From: SICU01 sp964408235
GTDB taxonomy: Archaea; Nanobdellota; Nanobdellia; Pacearchaeales; GW2011-AR1
Assembly: GCA_964408235.1 (NCBI GenBank)
Contig: CAYOYN010000002.1
Location: 48,677 to 112,676, forward strand
DNA length: 64,000 bases
Reading direction: 5' to 3'
The position numbers and the translations under genes were made by a program. Each line of letters opens with the position of its first letter. The stretch's first letter is position 1. This document shows positions 56,260 to 64,000 of the stretch, one piece after another. The notes beneath the pieces were generated by a model that saw nothing but the letters and a program-made list of their open reading frames with translations, had not been told where the DNA came from and made no database searches.

Positions 56260-58305
56260 ATGAAACTCAAGTTATTGTTAATCTCTATTTTTTTTATTTT
56301 TTCCTCTCTATTAGTTAGTGCTCAAAATTTAGTTCCCGGGACAGGATGGACTGGAGTGACTGCTGTTCCTTCTGCTAATGGTTTTTCAGGACAGTACGGT
56401 TATGATGCTAATGTTATTGCTCACTGGGATCATGTGCCTTATCAAGATGCAGAAGGCACAATTAATCTTGGAATACTTGCATATCATATTAGTGGAATAC
56501 AAAAAGTTTCATTTAGCGTCAATAACGGGCCATGGGTTGATGTTACATCTCCTAGTTTGAATCCTGAAACTGGCGTGGACGAATACTGGGTAGTTCTTAA
56601 CGAAAACTCTTTCCCAACTAACTTTGCAGGTAATGTTGAAGTTAGAGCAATCGCTTACCCAAATGTTGGGGCCCCAAAGGTTTTGCAAGGTACCTCTGTA
56701 ATAAGACATAATAACTCAATGATTGTCAGTGTTGATAGGGCTGGCACCCTTCCAGATAATATAGCTTACGTTACAGTTGGTGGAAATGATGGAAATAATT
56801 GTTTGACTCCAGCTACATCTTGTGCAACTATTACTCGTGCAATGAATGCTATTGCTATTGCTGGAAATCTTGATGGTGCGGAAGTTAGATTGGGAGAAGG
56901 GGCTTGGACCTTACCTAGTAGCTCAGGCTTTAGTACTCCTACTAGATGGTTTACAATTACATCAATTACGGGCACAAATAGGGATAACGTAATAATTAAC
57001 AGTTATGCTTCCGGTGCTGCTACATCTAAGTATAAACTTTCAAGGCTTTCTCTTTTGAGAGGGTCTAATCTTTATTATCCAATGGGGGAAATTTGGATAG
57101 ATAATTCTAAGATTTACAAACCAACTGCTTGGACTTGCGCAGATGGAAGTTACGAAGGTGGAGATATGTTAGGTTATGCTGGACCAGAGGGCGGAAATGA
57201 ATACCATGCTTATTACACTGATGTTTACATTAATAATGTTGGACACGGACCTTCCAACTTAATTTTAGGGAGAAATATTACTGCAGAGGTAACTAATGAT
57301 GCACATGCTTCTGGAACTATTACTTTGATAAATTATTGGATAAAAAATGTTATCCAAAACTGCGGAGCTCATGCAGATTATTATCAATTTTATGCAAACT
57401 ATGATGATATCATAATTAAAGGCGGGGGGAATATTCAAGGAGGAAATCCGGTGACTAGAGGGTTGGCTACTAGCTCAGGAGGTTTAATTGATGTTGCAAT
57501 AGATGGAATTAATTTGAGTTGGAACGGTTGGGTATTTTCTATTTGTGGTCCAAATGTAAGAAATATTATTCTCAAAAATTCTTACTTTAGTGGTTCTGGA
57601 AATTGGTGTGGCGAATCTCCTACTCCTGTTGCTTCATTTAATGCTATGAACATGGCTAATGTTTTAATTAAAGATAGTACTTTTAATTTTGGAAATCCTT
57701 ACAATTTACCTCTTAATCTTATAACTTTACAACCTATCCCATCTCCGACTGTGACTTATGTTAATGGTAGTTCTCCTATTTGTTCTAACGGGGCGATTCA
57801 ATTTTGTTCTTTACAACAAGGTGTTTGTTCCGGATCTCAACAGGTATGTACTGGAAATAATTGGCCTGGTTGCAATTATGCTTCTATTTCTAACTATCAA
57901 TCTTCTGAAAGTTCTTGTGATTCTCTAGATAATGATTGTGACGGGGTTATTGATGAGGGCTGTCAAGTGGAGAATAATACTACCCAAACTCAAGTTAGTT
58001 CATCATCTGGAAGTTCTTCTGGGGGATCCTCAGGATCTTCAGGGGGAAGTGGTGGTTCTTCAAGTAGTTCTTCTCAAACTAGTGGTCAAACTAAAACAAT
58101 TTCCAATTCATCTAGTAGTGGAGCTTTAGAAGGAGAAGATTTGGGAGATAATTTAAACTTAGAATCCGATAATTTAGAAGCTCAACCAGAAGAAGAAAAA
58201 TTTTCTAAATTTTTCTGGTTTGTTTTATCTGGTTTAATATTCTTTATCCTTTTAGTGGTTATTATATCTTTAAGATATCTTAAGAAAATAAATATGTATT
58301 CTTAA
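56260..58305 (+). CDS. Anchored beta-helix surface protein
   Basis: The 681-residue protein has a signal peptide (LKLLLISIFFIFSSLLVSAQ). An N-terminal module at residues 25-160 (GYDANVIAHWDHVPYQD; VSFSVNNGPWVDVT) is shared with the next gene. A right-handed beta-helix-like region starts at AYVTVGGNDGNNCL and runs to about residue 500. A Cys-rich MopE-type calcium/metal motif (SLDNDCDGVIDEGC), a Ser/Gly linker of about 45 residues and a C-terminal span (FFWFVLSGLIFFILLVVIIS) follow. It could be a polysaccharide-binding or -cleaving surface protein; catalytic residues are not identified. Confidence 0.75.
   Translation: MKLKLLLISIFFIFSSLLVSAQNLVPGTGWTGVTAVPSANGFSGQYGYDANVIAHWDHVPYQDAEGTINLGILAYHISGIQKVSFSVNNGPWVDVTSPSLNPETGVDEYWVVLNENSFPTNFAGNVEVRAIAYPNVGAPKVLQGTSVIRHNNSMIVSVDRAGTLPDNIAYVTVGGNDGNNCLTPATSCATITRAMNAIAIAGNLDGAEVRLGEGAWTLPSSSGFSTPTRWFTITSITGTNRDNVIINSYASGAATSKYKLSRLSLLRGSNLYYPMGEIWIDNSKIYKPTAWTCADGSYEGGDMLGYAGPEGGNEYHAYYTDVYINNVGHGPSNLILGRNITAEVTNDAHASGTITLINYWIKNVIQNCGAHADYYQFYANYDDIIIKGGGNIQGGNPVTRGLATSSGGLIDVAIDGINLSWNGWVFSICGPNVRNIILKNSYFSGSGNWCGESPTPVASFNAMNMANVLIKDSTFNFGNPYNLPLNLITLQPIPSPTVTYVNGSSPICSNGAIQFCSLQQGVCSGSQQVCTGNNWPGCNYASISNYQSSESSCDSLDNDCDGVIDEGCQVENNTTQTQVSSSSGSSSGGSSGSSGGSGGSSSSSSQTSGQTKTISNSSSSGALEGEDLGDNLNLESDNLEAQPEEEKFSKFFWFVLSGLIFFILLVVIISLRYLKKINMYS
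56501..56546 (+). repeat. 46-base block identical in both surface-protein genes
   Basis: Bases 56501-56546 equal 58823-58868 exactly (AAAAAGTTTCATTTAGCGTC and onward to GATGTTAC), while the flanking codons differ at many positions. The block encodes KVSFSVNNGPWVDVT in both genes. Confidence 0.9.
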
Positions 58306-58347
58306 TTCAACAACCTTTATAAATCAACTTTTCGTCTCTATTTTGTA

Positions 58348-61300
58348 ATGAAGAAGGGATTTTTCTTATTCGTAGTAATTGCTTTTGCAGTACTTTCTGG
58401 TTTTGTTTTTTATTTAGACTCTTATCTTGATTGTGGTTCTGTTGTTTGCCTTAAAAATTATATTACTGGAAACGTTGTTTATGAAGAACAAGTATTACCT
58501 GTTACTGGAAATGTTATTGTTACTCCTGAAAATCAAAATTCCCTTGGAGGAATTTTTGAAAACTTAATTGAAACAATAATAAGTCCTTTTACTGGGGGAT
58601 CAGGAGGTTCTGAATCTGATGGTTCTGTACTACTAGGTCCAAGTCATGTATTAACTCCTGGAACAGGATGGGCTGGGTCCACATCTACTCCCCCTGCTGT
58701 TGGTAATTCAGGGATTGCAGGATATGATGCTAATGTTGTTGCTCACTGGGACGAAGTTCCATTTAGAGATATTTCTACTACTGAAAATGTAGGGGTTCTT
58801 GCTTATCATATTAATGGTATAGAAAAAGTTTCATTTAGCGTCAATAACGGGCCATGGGTTGATGTTACTCAAAAAACTATAAATCCTGAAACTGGTGTTG
58901 AAGAATATTGGGCGGTTTTGAATCCTGCTTCTTTTGATCCTAATGTTGTTGCGGAAGTTAGAGCAATAGTTTATCCTTTAACTGCCGGGCAACCTAAAGT
59001 TCTGCAGGGAACTTCACCTATTGACCAAGATAGTTCTATGATATTCAATGTCAATCCTCCTGCAAAAGCAGTTAGATATGTTTCAACAAATGGAAATGAT
59101 GGAAATAATTGTCTAACTAGCGGAACTGCTTGTCAAACTATTACTAGGGGAATTAATAGCATAGGTTCAAATCTTAATGGCGGAGAACTCAGACTCGGAG
59201 AGGGAACTTGGAGCTTAAATTCTGTTTCAGGAGTAAGCACTACAAATAGATGGTTTACATTTACTTCTTCGGAAAATGCAAATCCTAACAATGTTATAGT
59301 TAGTCCTAGAAGTCCTGCAGTTCCTTCAAGTGGTACTGGATTTTATGTAAGGAATTTTAGAATCTTCAACTTAACTTTAATCGGTGTTCCAGTTGATCCA
59401 GGTGTTGAGTCTTATGTATGGATGGATAAAGTTAGAGCTACTTATTTTGGAGATGTAATCCCTACTGGAAGTTATAGTGCACAAACTCCTGGCGGTCTTT
59501 GTTACCCTGGTGAATGGTATGGAGGTTATGGAAGTAGTCCAAGAGAAGGTTATATGACTGATTCTTACATAAATAACTCTTGTAGTTCTGCTTATGAGTT
59601 TACATTTATTAGGAATGTTTTTTCTGAAAGGACTGGATTTGGGTGGGGCGGGAGTTATACTACAATAAATTATACTGTTCAGAATATTGTTGGTAGTCTT
59701 GCGCCTGTTGGAGGTCCTGACTATCACGGAGATGTATTTCCTAGACAGCACGGCGATGGTATAATCTATGGTGGAGGAACTGTTCCAGGAGGAAAATTAT
59801 GGACTAGAGGATTTGTAAGTATTGCTGGAGGTCCATTACAAGATATTGTTTTGGATGGCGTTTTTATTGATTTAGATGAACCTTATATGCAAGGAATTCC
59901 TGGAGGAGTTTATCCTGGATGGGTATTTTCTTTCTGTAATAATCTTCAGAACTTATTGATTTACGATTCTACATTTATAGGAGCAAGTAATTGGTGCGGT
60001 GAGGGCGGAGGAACGGTTAATATTGCAACAATGAAAAATATTCTTTTCCAAGATACTGTTTTTAATTTCTTAGGAAATATTCAACCTGGTCCATTAAGTC
60101 ACGGTACTGGCCAACTAATTCCTTCACCAACTGTTAGATATGTTACTACTCCTGCTACTCCTCCAACTACGCCAACTGGATTATCCGTCGGAAGTGCTAC
60201 TCCTGCTTCTTTAACAATTAGTTGGAATGATGTAAGTGGAGAGACAAGTTACACTCTCCAATACAAACCTACATCATCTTCTTCATGGACAGACATTTTA
60301 TTGCCACAAGATACTTCATCATATCAGCATAATGGGCTTGCATCTAGTACAAGTTATGATTACAGAATTTTTGCAACAAATGGTGCTGGTAGTTCCGCAA
60401 CTTCTAGTGTTCAAAGCGGATCTACAATTGCATTAACTATTCCAACAGCGCCTAGTGGATTAACTGTTATTTCTCCAACAACAACATCATTGACATTGTC
60501 TTGGACTGACAATAGTAACAGTGAGAATAACTTTGTAATACAAAGAAACATATCTGGAACATTTACAACTATTGCAACTGTTTCTGCAGGAGTTACAAGT
60601 TATGTTAATACTGGATTAACTGCAGGAACAACTTATCAGTATAGAGTTGCTGCTAACAATAGTGCAGGAACTTCTTCATTTACAACTCCTGCAAGTGGAA
60701 CAACATTACCTGCTGGTACACAGACTTGTACTAATGTTAATCAGAACGGTATTACTTGGACATTTACATCCTCAGTTACATGCGGACAATTTGTAAACGG
60801 AGACTGGTGGGTTGTTGGTCCTGTAACTGTTCAGAGTGTGAATCCTCCTCAAAGTGCTGGAAGACATGGAAGCTGGATTAATCCAGGATTTAACATCGGT
60901 CAACCTTACGATGATAGAATTGGAGGATATAATGCTGGATTAAGGCCTTCTTATCCAATACAATTTAATTCAGCAACATACCCTAATGGAGCATCTCTTG
61001 TTTCTACGGTCAGTCATTCTGCTACTCAAACTTGTTATAACACTTTTTCTGATACTGGAAGTAGCTTTAATGTTAATTGTAACAGAGGTTATTTGAGTGA
61101 TGCTGCAGTTCTTACAGTATTAAATCAGACTCCTGTTGCCGACGCATTCAGACCTCCTTATAATGGGCTTGATAAAACTATAAAGTTCACAAAATCTCAA
61201 CTTGATTATTCTAAGCTTGGAAGTTTAACTCCTACTGGATCTATTGGTTCTTATTCTTTAACAGATGTTAATAGACACATACAAAGACTTAACTTACAAA

Positions 61301-64000
61301 CAGAGCATTGGTCTAATGAACAAGTTACTCCTAGTAATAATGCAAATGGTTATGGTCAATTCATGGCTTCCGATATAAGTCTTGCTGCGTTAGTTGTAAA
61401 TCTTAATACATATACTAATTCTCAGAAAGAACCTATTGTTGTTTCTCTTGTCCAAGCAGGAATTGATTTCAATGCAGTTTATAGAAATGGTGGGGCTTGG
61501 TACAGTAATGGGGGTCATGGCCAAGGAAGATTATTCCCAATTATTTTTGCAGGGGTCATGCTTGATGATCAAGTTATGAAAAATATTGCGGTAAATATCC
61601 CTAATGATTACTATTTCCCTGAATTAGGTCAAACCTTTACGGTTACAAATTATGCACCTCAATCTAGTGGGTCAACTACTACAAAGGATTTTCTTGTAAG
61701 TAGTTCTTACTGCTCTAGCGGAGGAGTTAATTGCGGAATTGGTGGGTATACTTCTGTAGATATAGGTCTTCCAGAATTTGGATCAGCTCACTATAGTGAA
61801 CCTTTACACGGACAACACTTTGACGCTAGGGATTGGACAGCTCAGCCTTATAGAAGATGTTGTACTGCAAACGTATGGGGTGGATATGCTCTTGCATCTC
61901 ATGCTATGAATATTACTAAGTTATGGAATTCACAAGTATTCTTTGATTATCTTGATAGATATATGAATGTGACTTATCCTGGTGGACCTGCTGGTGTTAT
62001 AGTTAATGCAACTCAAGACGATCGTTGGACTAGAGGATGGGTTGCTCCATTTTACGAGATGTGGGACGCTAGACGTAATAATTTTGCATGTACTTGGGAA
62101 CCAGATAATTCTGGAAATATTTATTCGCAAGGACACTATGATTGTGCAGGGCAAGATTTTAGATGTGCCGGTTCATCATCTACTGTTGGAACTGTTGTAA
62201 ACACAATTGCAGATTATGGGGCTAACCCTAGGGCTATTAGTTACAATCCATGTAATGTTGCATTTGCTGGGCCTGCTTTGGATTTCACAATGTCTAGAAG
62301 TCCTACAAGTGGAACGGCAATACAAGGAGGAAATGTACAAACAACTGTAACTGCTACTTATGTTTCAGGAACATCTTCTTCTGTAACATTCTCTGCTTCT
62401 AATTTATCAAGTGGAGTAACTGCATCATTCTCGCCAACATCATGTACTCCATCTTCTGGAGTTCCTTGTTCTGTAACATTGACTTTATCTGCAAGTGCTG
62501 GAGCAGCATTAGCTAATTCTCAACAAGTCGCAATTACTGGAACTAGTGGAGCTACAGCAAGAACTACAACTTATTCATTAACAGTTAATCCATCTATCCC
62601 AACAGCACCTAGCGGATTAACTGTTGGAAGCGCAACTACAACATCATTGACATTAAGTTGGACAGACAATAGTAACAATGAAAATAATTTTGTAATACAA
62701 AGAAACATATCTGGAACATTTACAACTATCGCAACTGTTTCTGCAGGAGTTACAAGTTATGTTAATACTGGATTAACTGCAGGAACAACTTATCAGTATA
62801 GAGTTGCTGCTAACAATAGTGCAGGAACTTCTTCATTTACTTCAGTTGCTAGCGGAACAACATCTCTTGGAGCTCTTGACTTTACTGTTTCTAGATCTCC
62901 AGTTTCTGGAAGTGTTACTCAAGGATTATCTACTCAAACAACTGTAACTGCTACTTATGTTTCAGGAACTTCTAGTGCAGTTTCATTTACAGCTACAAAC
63001 TTATCATCTGGAGTAACTGCATTATTCTCTCCAACATCATGTACTCCATCTGCTGGGGTTCCTTGCTCTGTTACTCTAACTCTGTCTGCTTCTGCTGGAG
63101 CAACAATTGTTAGTGCTCAACAAGTTGTTATTTCAGGAACATCCGGAAGTGTACAAAGAAATGTTACTTATTCATTAACAGTCAATCCATCAATACCAAC
63201 AGCACCTAGTGGATTAACAGTTGGAAGCGCAACTACAACTTCATTGACATTAAGTTGGACAGACAATAGTAACAATGAAAATAATTTTGTAATACAAAGA
63301 AGAACAGGAACTAGCGGATCATTTGTTACCGTTGCTACTGTTTCTGCTGGAACAACAAGTTATGTAAACACTGGATTGACTGCAAATACTTTGTACCAAT
63401 ATCAAGTTGCTGCTAACAATAGTGCAGGAACTTCTTCATTTACTTCTGTTGTATCTGGAACAACATCTCAAAACTTACCTAATGCTCCTACATTCTTGAT
63501 CATAACTGCTTTGAGTTCTAGTTCATTAAGAGCTAATTGGGTGGATAATTCAAATAATGAAGATGGGTTTGTTTTGCAATACAAATTGACTTCATCGCCA
63601 ACATGGCAAAATGTTCCTGGAGGAGTGCTTACTGCAAATACAATTACATTTACTCAAACTGGTTTAGTAAACAATACTTCTTATGATTACAGAGTTGCTG
63701 CTTACAACTCTGCAGGAAATTCAACATTTGCAACTGCATCTGGAACAACTCAACAGAATCCAGTTCATGTTTATACATTAAGTAGAAACCCAATATCTGG
63801 AACAGTTCAACAAGGAGGAAATTTACAAACAATTGTTACAGCTACTTATGTTTCAGGAACTTCTAGTGCAGTTTCATTTACAGCTACAAACTTATCAAGT
63901 GGAGTAACTGCATCATTCTCGCCAACATCATGTACTCCATCTTCTGGAGTTCCTTGTTCAGTAACCTTGACATTATCTGCTTCTGCTGGAGCAACAATCT
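58348..64000 (+). CDS. Giant multidomain surface protein, 5' part (no stop in window)
   Basis: From ATG 58348 the frame stays open to the right edge, at least 1,884 codons. Residues 1-27 are a signal anchor. Residues 102-241 repeat the N-terminal module of the preceding gene. Residues 242-590 are a beta-helix (VRYVSTNGNDGNNCLTSG). Two FN3 domains (599-693, 698-788) follow, then an unassigned module (791-1290). Alternating Ig-like (1311-1416, 1509-1616, 1809 to the end) and FN3 domains (1417-1505, 1617-1705, 1710-1801) complete the visible part. Cysteine pairs and many sequons fit secretion. It is likely an adhesin or glycan-active surface protein. No promoter-like box is clear beyond TTTATAAATC near 58315. 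Confidence 0.85.
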   Translation, partial: MKKGFFLFVVIAFAVLSGFVFYLDSYLDCGSVVCLKNYITGNVVYEEQVLPVTGNVIVTPENQNSLGGIFENLIETIISPFTGGSGGSESDGSVLLGPSHVLTPGTGWAGSTSTPPAVGNSGIAGYDANVVAHWDEVPFRDISTTENVGVLAYHINGIEKVSFSVNNGPWVDVTQKTINPETGVEEYWAVLNPASFDPNVVAEVRAIVYPLTAGQPKVLQGTSPIDQDSSMIFNVNPPAKAVRYVSTNGNDGNNCLTSGTACQTITRGINSIGSNLNGGELRLGEGTWSLNSVSGVSTTNRWFTFTSSENANPNNVIVSPRSPAVPSSGTGFYVRNFRIFNLTLIGVPVDPGVESYVWMDKVRATYFGDVIPTGSYSAQTPGGLCYPGEWYGGYGSSPREGYMTDSYINNSCSSAYEFTFIRNVFSERTGFGWGGSYTTINYTVQNIVGSLAPVGGPDYHGDVFPRQHGDGIIYGGGTVPGGKLWTRGFVSIAGGPLQDIVLDGVFIDLDEPYMQGIPGGVYPGWVFSFCNNLQNLLIYDSTFIGASNWCGEGGGTVNIATMKNILFQDTVFNFLGNIQPGPLSHGTGQLIPSPTVRYVTTPATPPTTPTGLSVGSATPASLTISWNDVSGETSYTLQYKPTSSSSWTDILLPQDTSSYQHNGLASSTSYDYRIFATNGAGSSATSSVQSGSTIALTIPTAPSGLTVISPTTTSLTLSWTDNSNSENNFVIQRNISGTFTTIATVSAGVTSYVNTGLTAGTTYQYRVAANNSAGTSSFTTPASGTTLPAGTQTCTNVNQNGITWTFTSSVTCGQFVNGDWWVVGPVTVQSVNPPQSAGRHGSWINPGFNIGQPYDDRIGGYNAGLRPSYPIQFNSATYPNGASLVSTVSHSATQTCYNTFSDTGSSFNVNCNRGYLSDAAVLTVLNQTPVADAFRPPYNGLDKTIKFTKSQLDYSKLGSLTPTGSIGSYSLTDVNRHIQRLNLQTEHWSNEQVTPSNNANGYGQFMASDISLAALVVNLNTYTNSQKEPIVVSLVQAGIDFNAVYRNGGAWYSNGGHGQGRLFPIIFAGVMLDDQVMKNIAVNIPNDYYFPELGQTFTVTNYAPQSSGSTTTKDFLVSSSYCSSGGVNCGIGGYTSVDIGLPEFGSAHYSEPLHGQHFDARDWTAQPYRRCCTANVWGGYALASHAMNITKLWNSQVFFDYLDRYMNVTYPGGPAGVIVNATQDDRWTRGWVAPFYEMWDARRNNFACTWEPDNSGNIYSQGHYDCAGQDFRCAGSSSTVGTVVNTIADYGANPRAISYNPCNVAFAGPALDFTMSRSPTSGTAIQGGNVQTTVTATYVSGTSSSVTFSASNLSSGVTASFSPTSCTPSSGVPCSVTLTLSASAGAALANSQQVAITGTSGATARTTTYSLTVNPSIPTAPSGLTVGSATTTSLTLSWTDNSNNENNFVIQRNISGTFTTIATVSAGVTSYVNTGLTAGTTYQYRVAANNSAGTSSFTSVASGTTSLGALDFTVSRSPVSGSVTQGLSTQTTVTATYVSGTSSAVSFTATNLSSGVTALFSPTSCTPSAGVPCSVTLTLSASAGATIVSAQQVVISGTSGSVQRNVTYSLTVNPSIPTAPSGLTVGSATTTSLTLSWTDNSNNENNFVIQRRTGTSGSFVTVATVSAGTTSYVNTGLTANTLYQYQVAANNSAGTSSFTSVVSGTTSQNLPNAPTFLIITALSSSSLRANWVDNSNNEDGFVLQYKLTSSPTWQNVPGGVLTANTITFTQTGLVNNTSYDYRVAAYNSAGNSTFATASGTTQQNPVHVYTLSRNPISGTVQQGGNLQTIVTATYVSGTSSAVSFTATNLSSGVTASFSPTSCTPSSGVPCSVTLTLSASAGATI
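60532..60683 (+). repeat. 152-base FN3 segment, near-identical at 62689-62840
   Basis: The two copies, 2,157 bases apart in the giant gene, differ at a single base (ACTATTGCA against ACTATCGCA) over 152 bases. They encode the second half of FN3 domains 2 and 3. Confidence 0.9.
62278..64000 (+). repeat. Tandem Ig-like plus FN3 units, about 597 bases each
   Basis: From 62278 the giant gene alternates an Ig-like unit (S-R-x-P-x-S-G-T ... SFSPTSCTPSSGVPCSVTLT) and an FN3 unit (TAPSGLTVGSATTTSLTLSW). The FN3 start at 62603 recurs at 63200, a 597-base (199-codon) period. The third Ig-like unit begins near 63772 after an extra, more divergent FN3 (63475-63750) and runs off the window. Confidence 0.85.

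Noticed and set aside
59377..59751. 124-codon minus-strand frame in the giant gene
   Set aside because: It is antisense to the long open frame and its product is a Ser/Thr/Ile-rich low-complexity translation typical of shadows.

Overview
The window is about 64 kb of AT-rich DNA (roughly one third G+C by eye) from an archaeon, most likely a DPANN lineage close to Pacearchaeota or Woesearchaeota. The archaeal assignment rests on TBP, TFE, Rpo11, aIF1A, aIF2-beta, ribosomal protein eS17, archaeal tRNA-splicing endonuclease, MCM, RadB, ATP-dependent DNA ligase, NreA, deoxyhypusine synthase and the archaea-only amidotransferase GatD/GatE. The DPANN placement is inference. It rests on very compact genes, many small anchored proteins of unknown function, and bacterial-looking genes (a bacterial-type LeuRS, an AlaRS without its C-terminal domain, MnmA, FtsZ, ScpB, a FabH-like enzyme). 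Most genes have a TATA-like TTTAAA box 22-31 bases before the start codon, which implies leaderless mRNAs. Only a handful of mostly small genes carry a strong Shine-Dalgarno sequence.

Layout. 0-3.3 kb: the end of a HIT protein, tRNA-Met, then a minus-strand run with eS17, a winged-helix protein, EndA and an MgtE-like transporter. 3.3-10.3 kb: LeuRS, a histidine-phosphatase-like protein without its histidines, UppP, short AlaRS and two coiled-coil proteins. 10.4-21 kb: an information-processing and envelope stretch (TFE, rhomboid protease, SpoIIM-like protein, ScpB, a GT2 glycosyltransferase, a thioredoxin-fold relative, an HTH protein, Rpo11, RadB, a surface protein, DNA ligase, TBP). 21-26.8 kb: NreA with a PCNA-binding tail, small membrane proteins, a secreted subtilisin, and an HTH/membrane/beta-propeller fusion. 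26.9-43.6 kb: DHH phosphoesterase, UppS, M1 aminopeptidase and ProRS, together with nearly all parts of indirect Asn-tRNA and Gln-tRNA synthesis (GatB, GatD, GatE, AspRS, a GatC-like protein, GatA). 43.7-50.4 kb: a secreted protein made of 19-residue repeats and an unknown anchored partner, an MBL-fold hydrolase, deoxyhypusine synthase, FtsZ, a nitroreductase, MnmA and tRNA-Asn. 50.6-56.2 kb: a 28-residue basic peptide, a translation-initiation and RNA-binding group, an RPA-like protein and MCM. 56.3-64 kb: two related surface proteins, the second open for at least 1,884 codons and running off the window.

How the genes fit together. AspRS, GatA, GatB, the GatC candidate, GatD, GatE and tRNA-Asn imply that Asn-tRNA and Gln-tRNA are made by transamidation. 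UppS and UppP make and recycle a polyprenyl lipid carrier that the membrane GT2 enzyme and the GT4 enzyme could use for a glycosylated cell surface. The Asn/Ser/Thr-rich anchored proteins, the subtilisin and the rhomboid protease would act on that surface. MCM, the RPA-like protein, RadB, DNA ligase and NreA form a replication and repair set.

The strongest candidates for undescribed biology are the HTH/transmembrane/beta-propeller protein (24433-26829), the 19-residue-repeat protein with its neighbour (43674-45657), the giant surface protein with an unassigned 500-residue module (58348-64000), the phosphatase relative lacking both catalytic histidines (5832-6335), GatE without its GAD domain (36946-38391), and the duplicated tRNA 3' ends at two tRNA genes.
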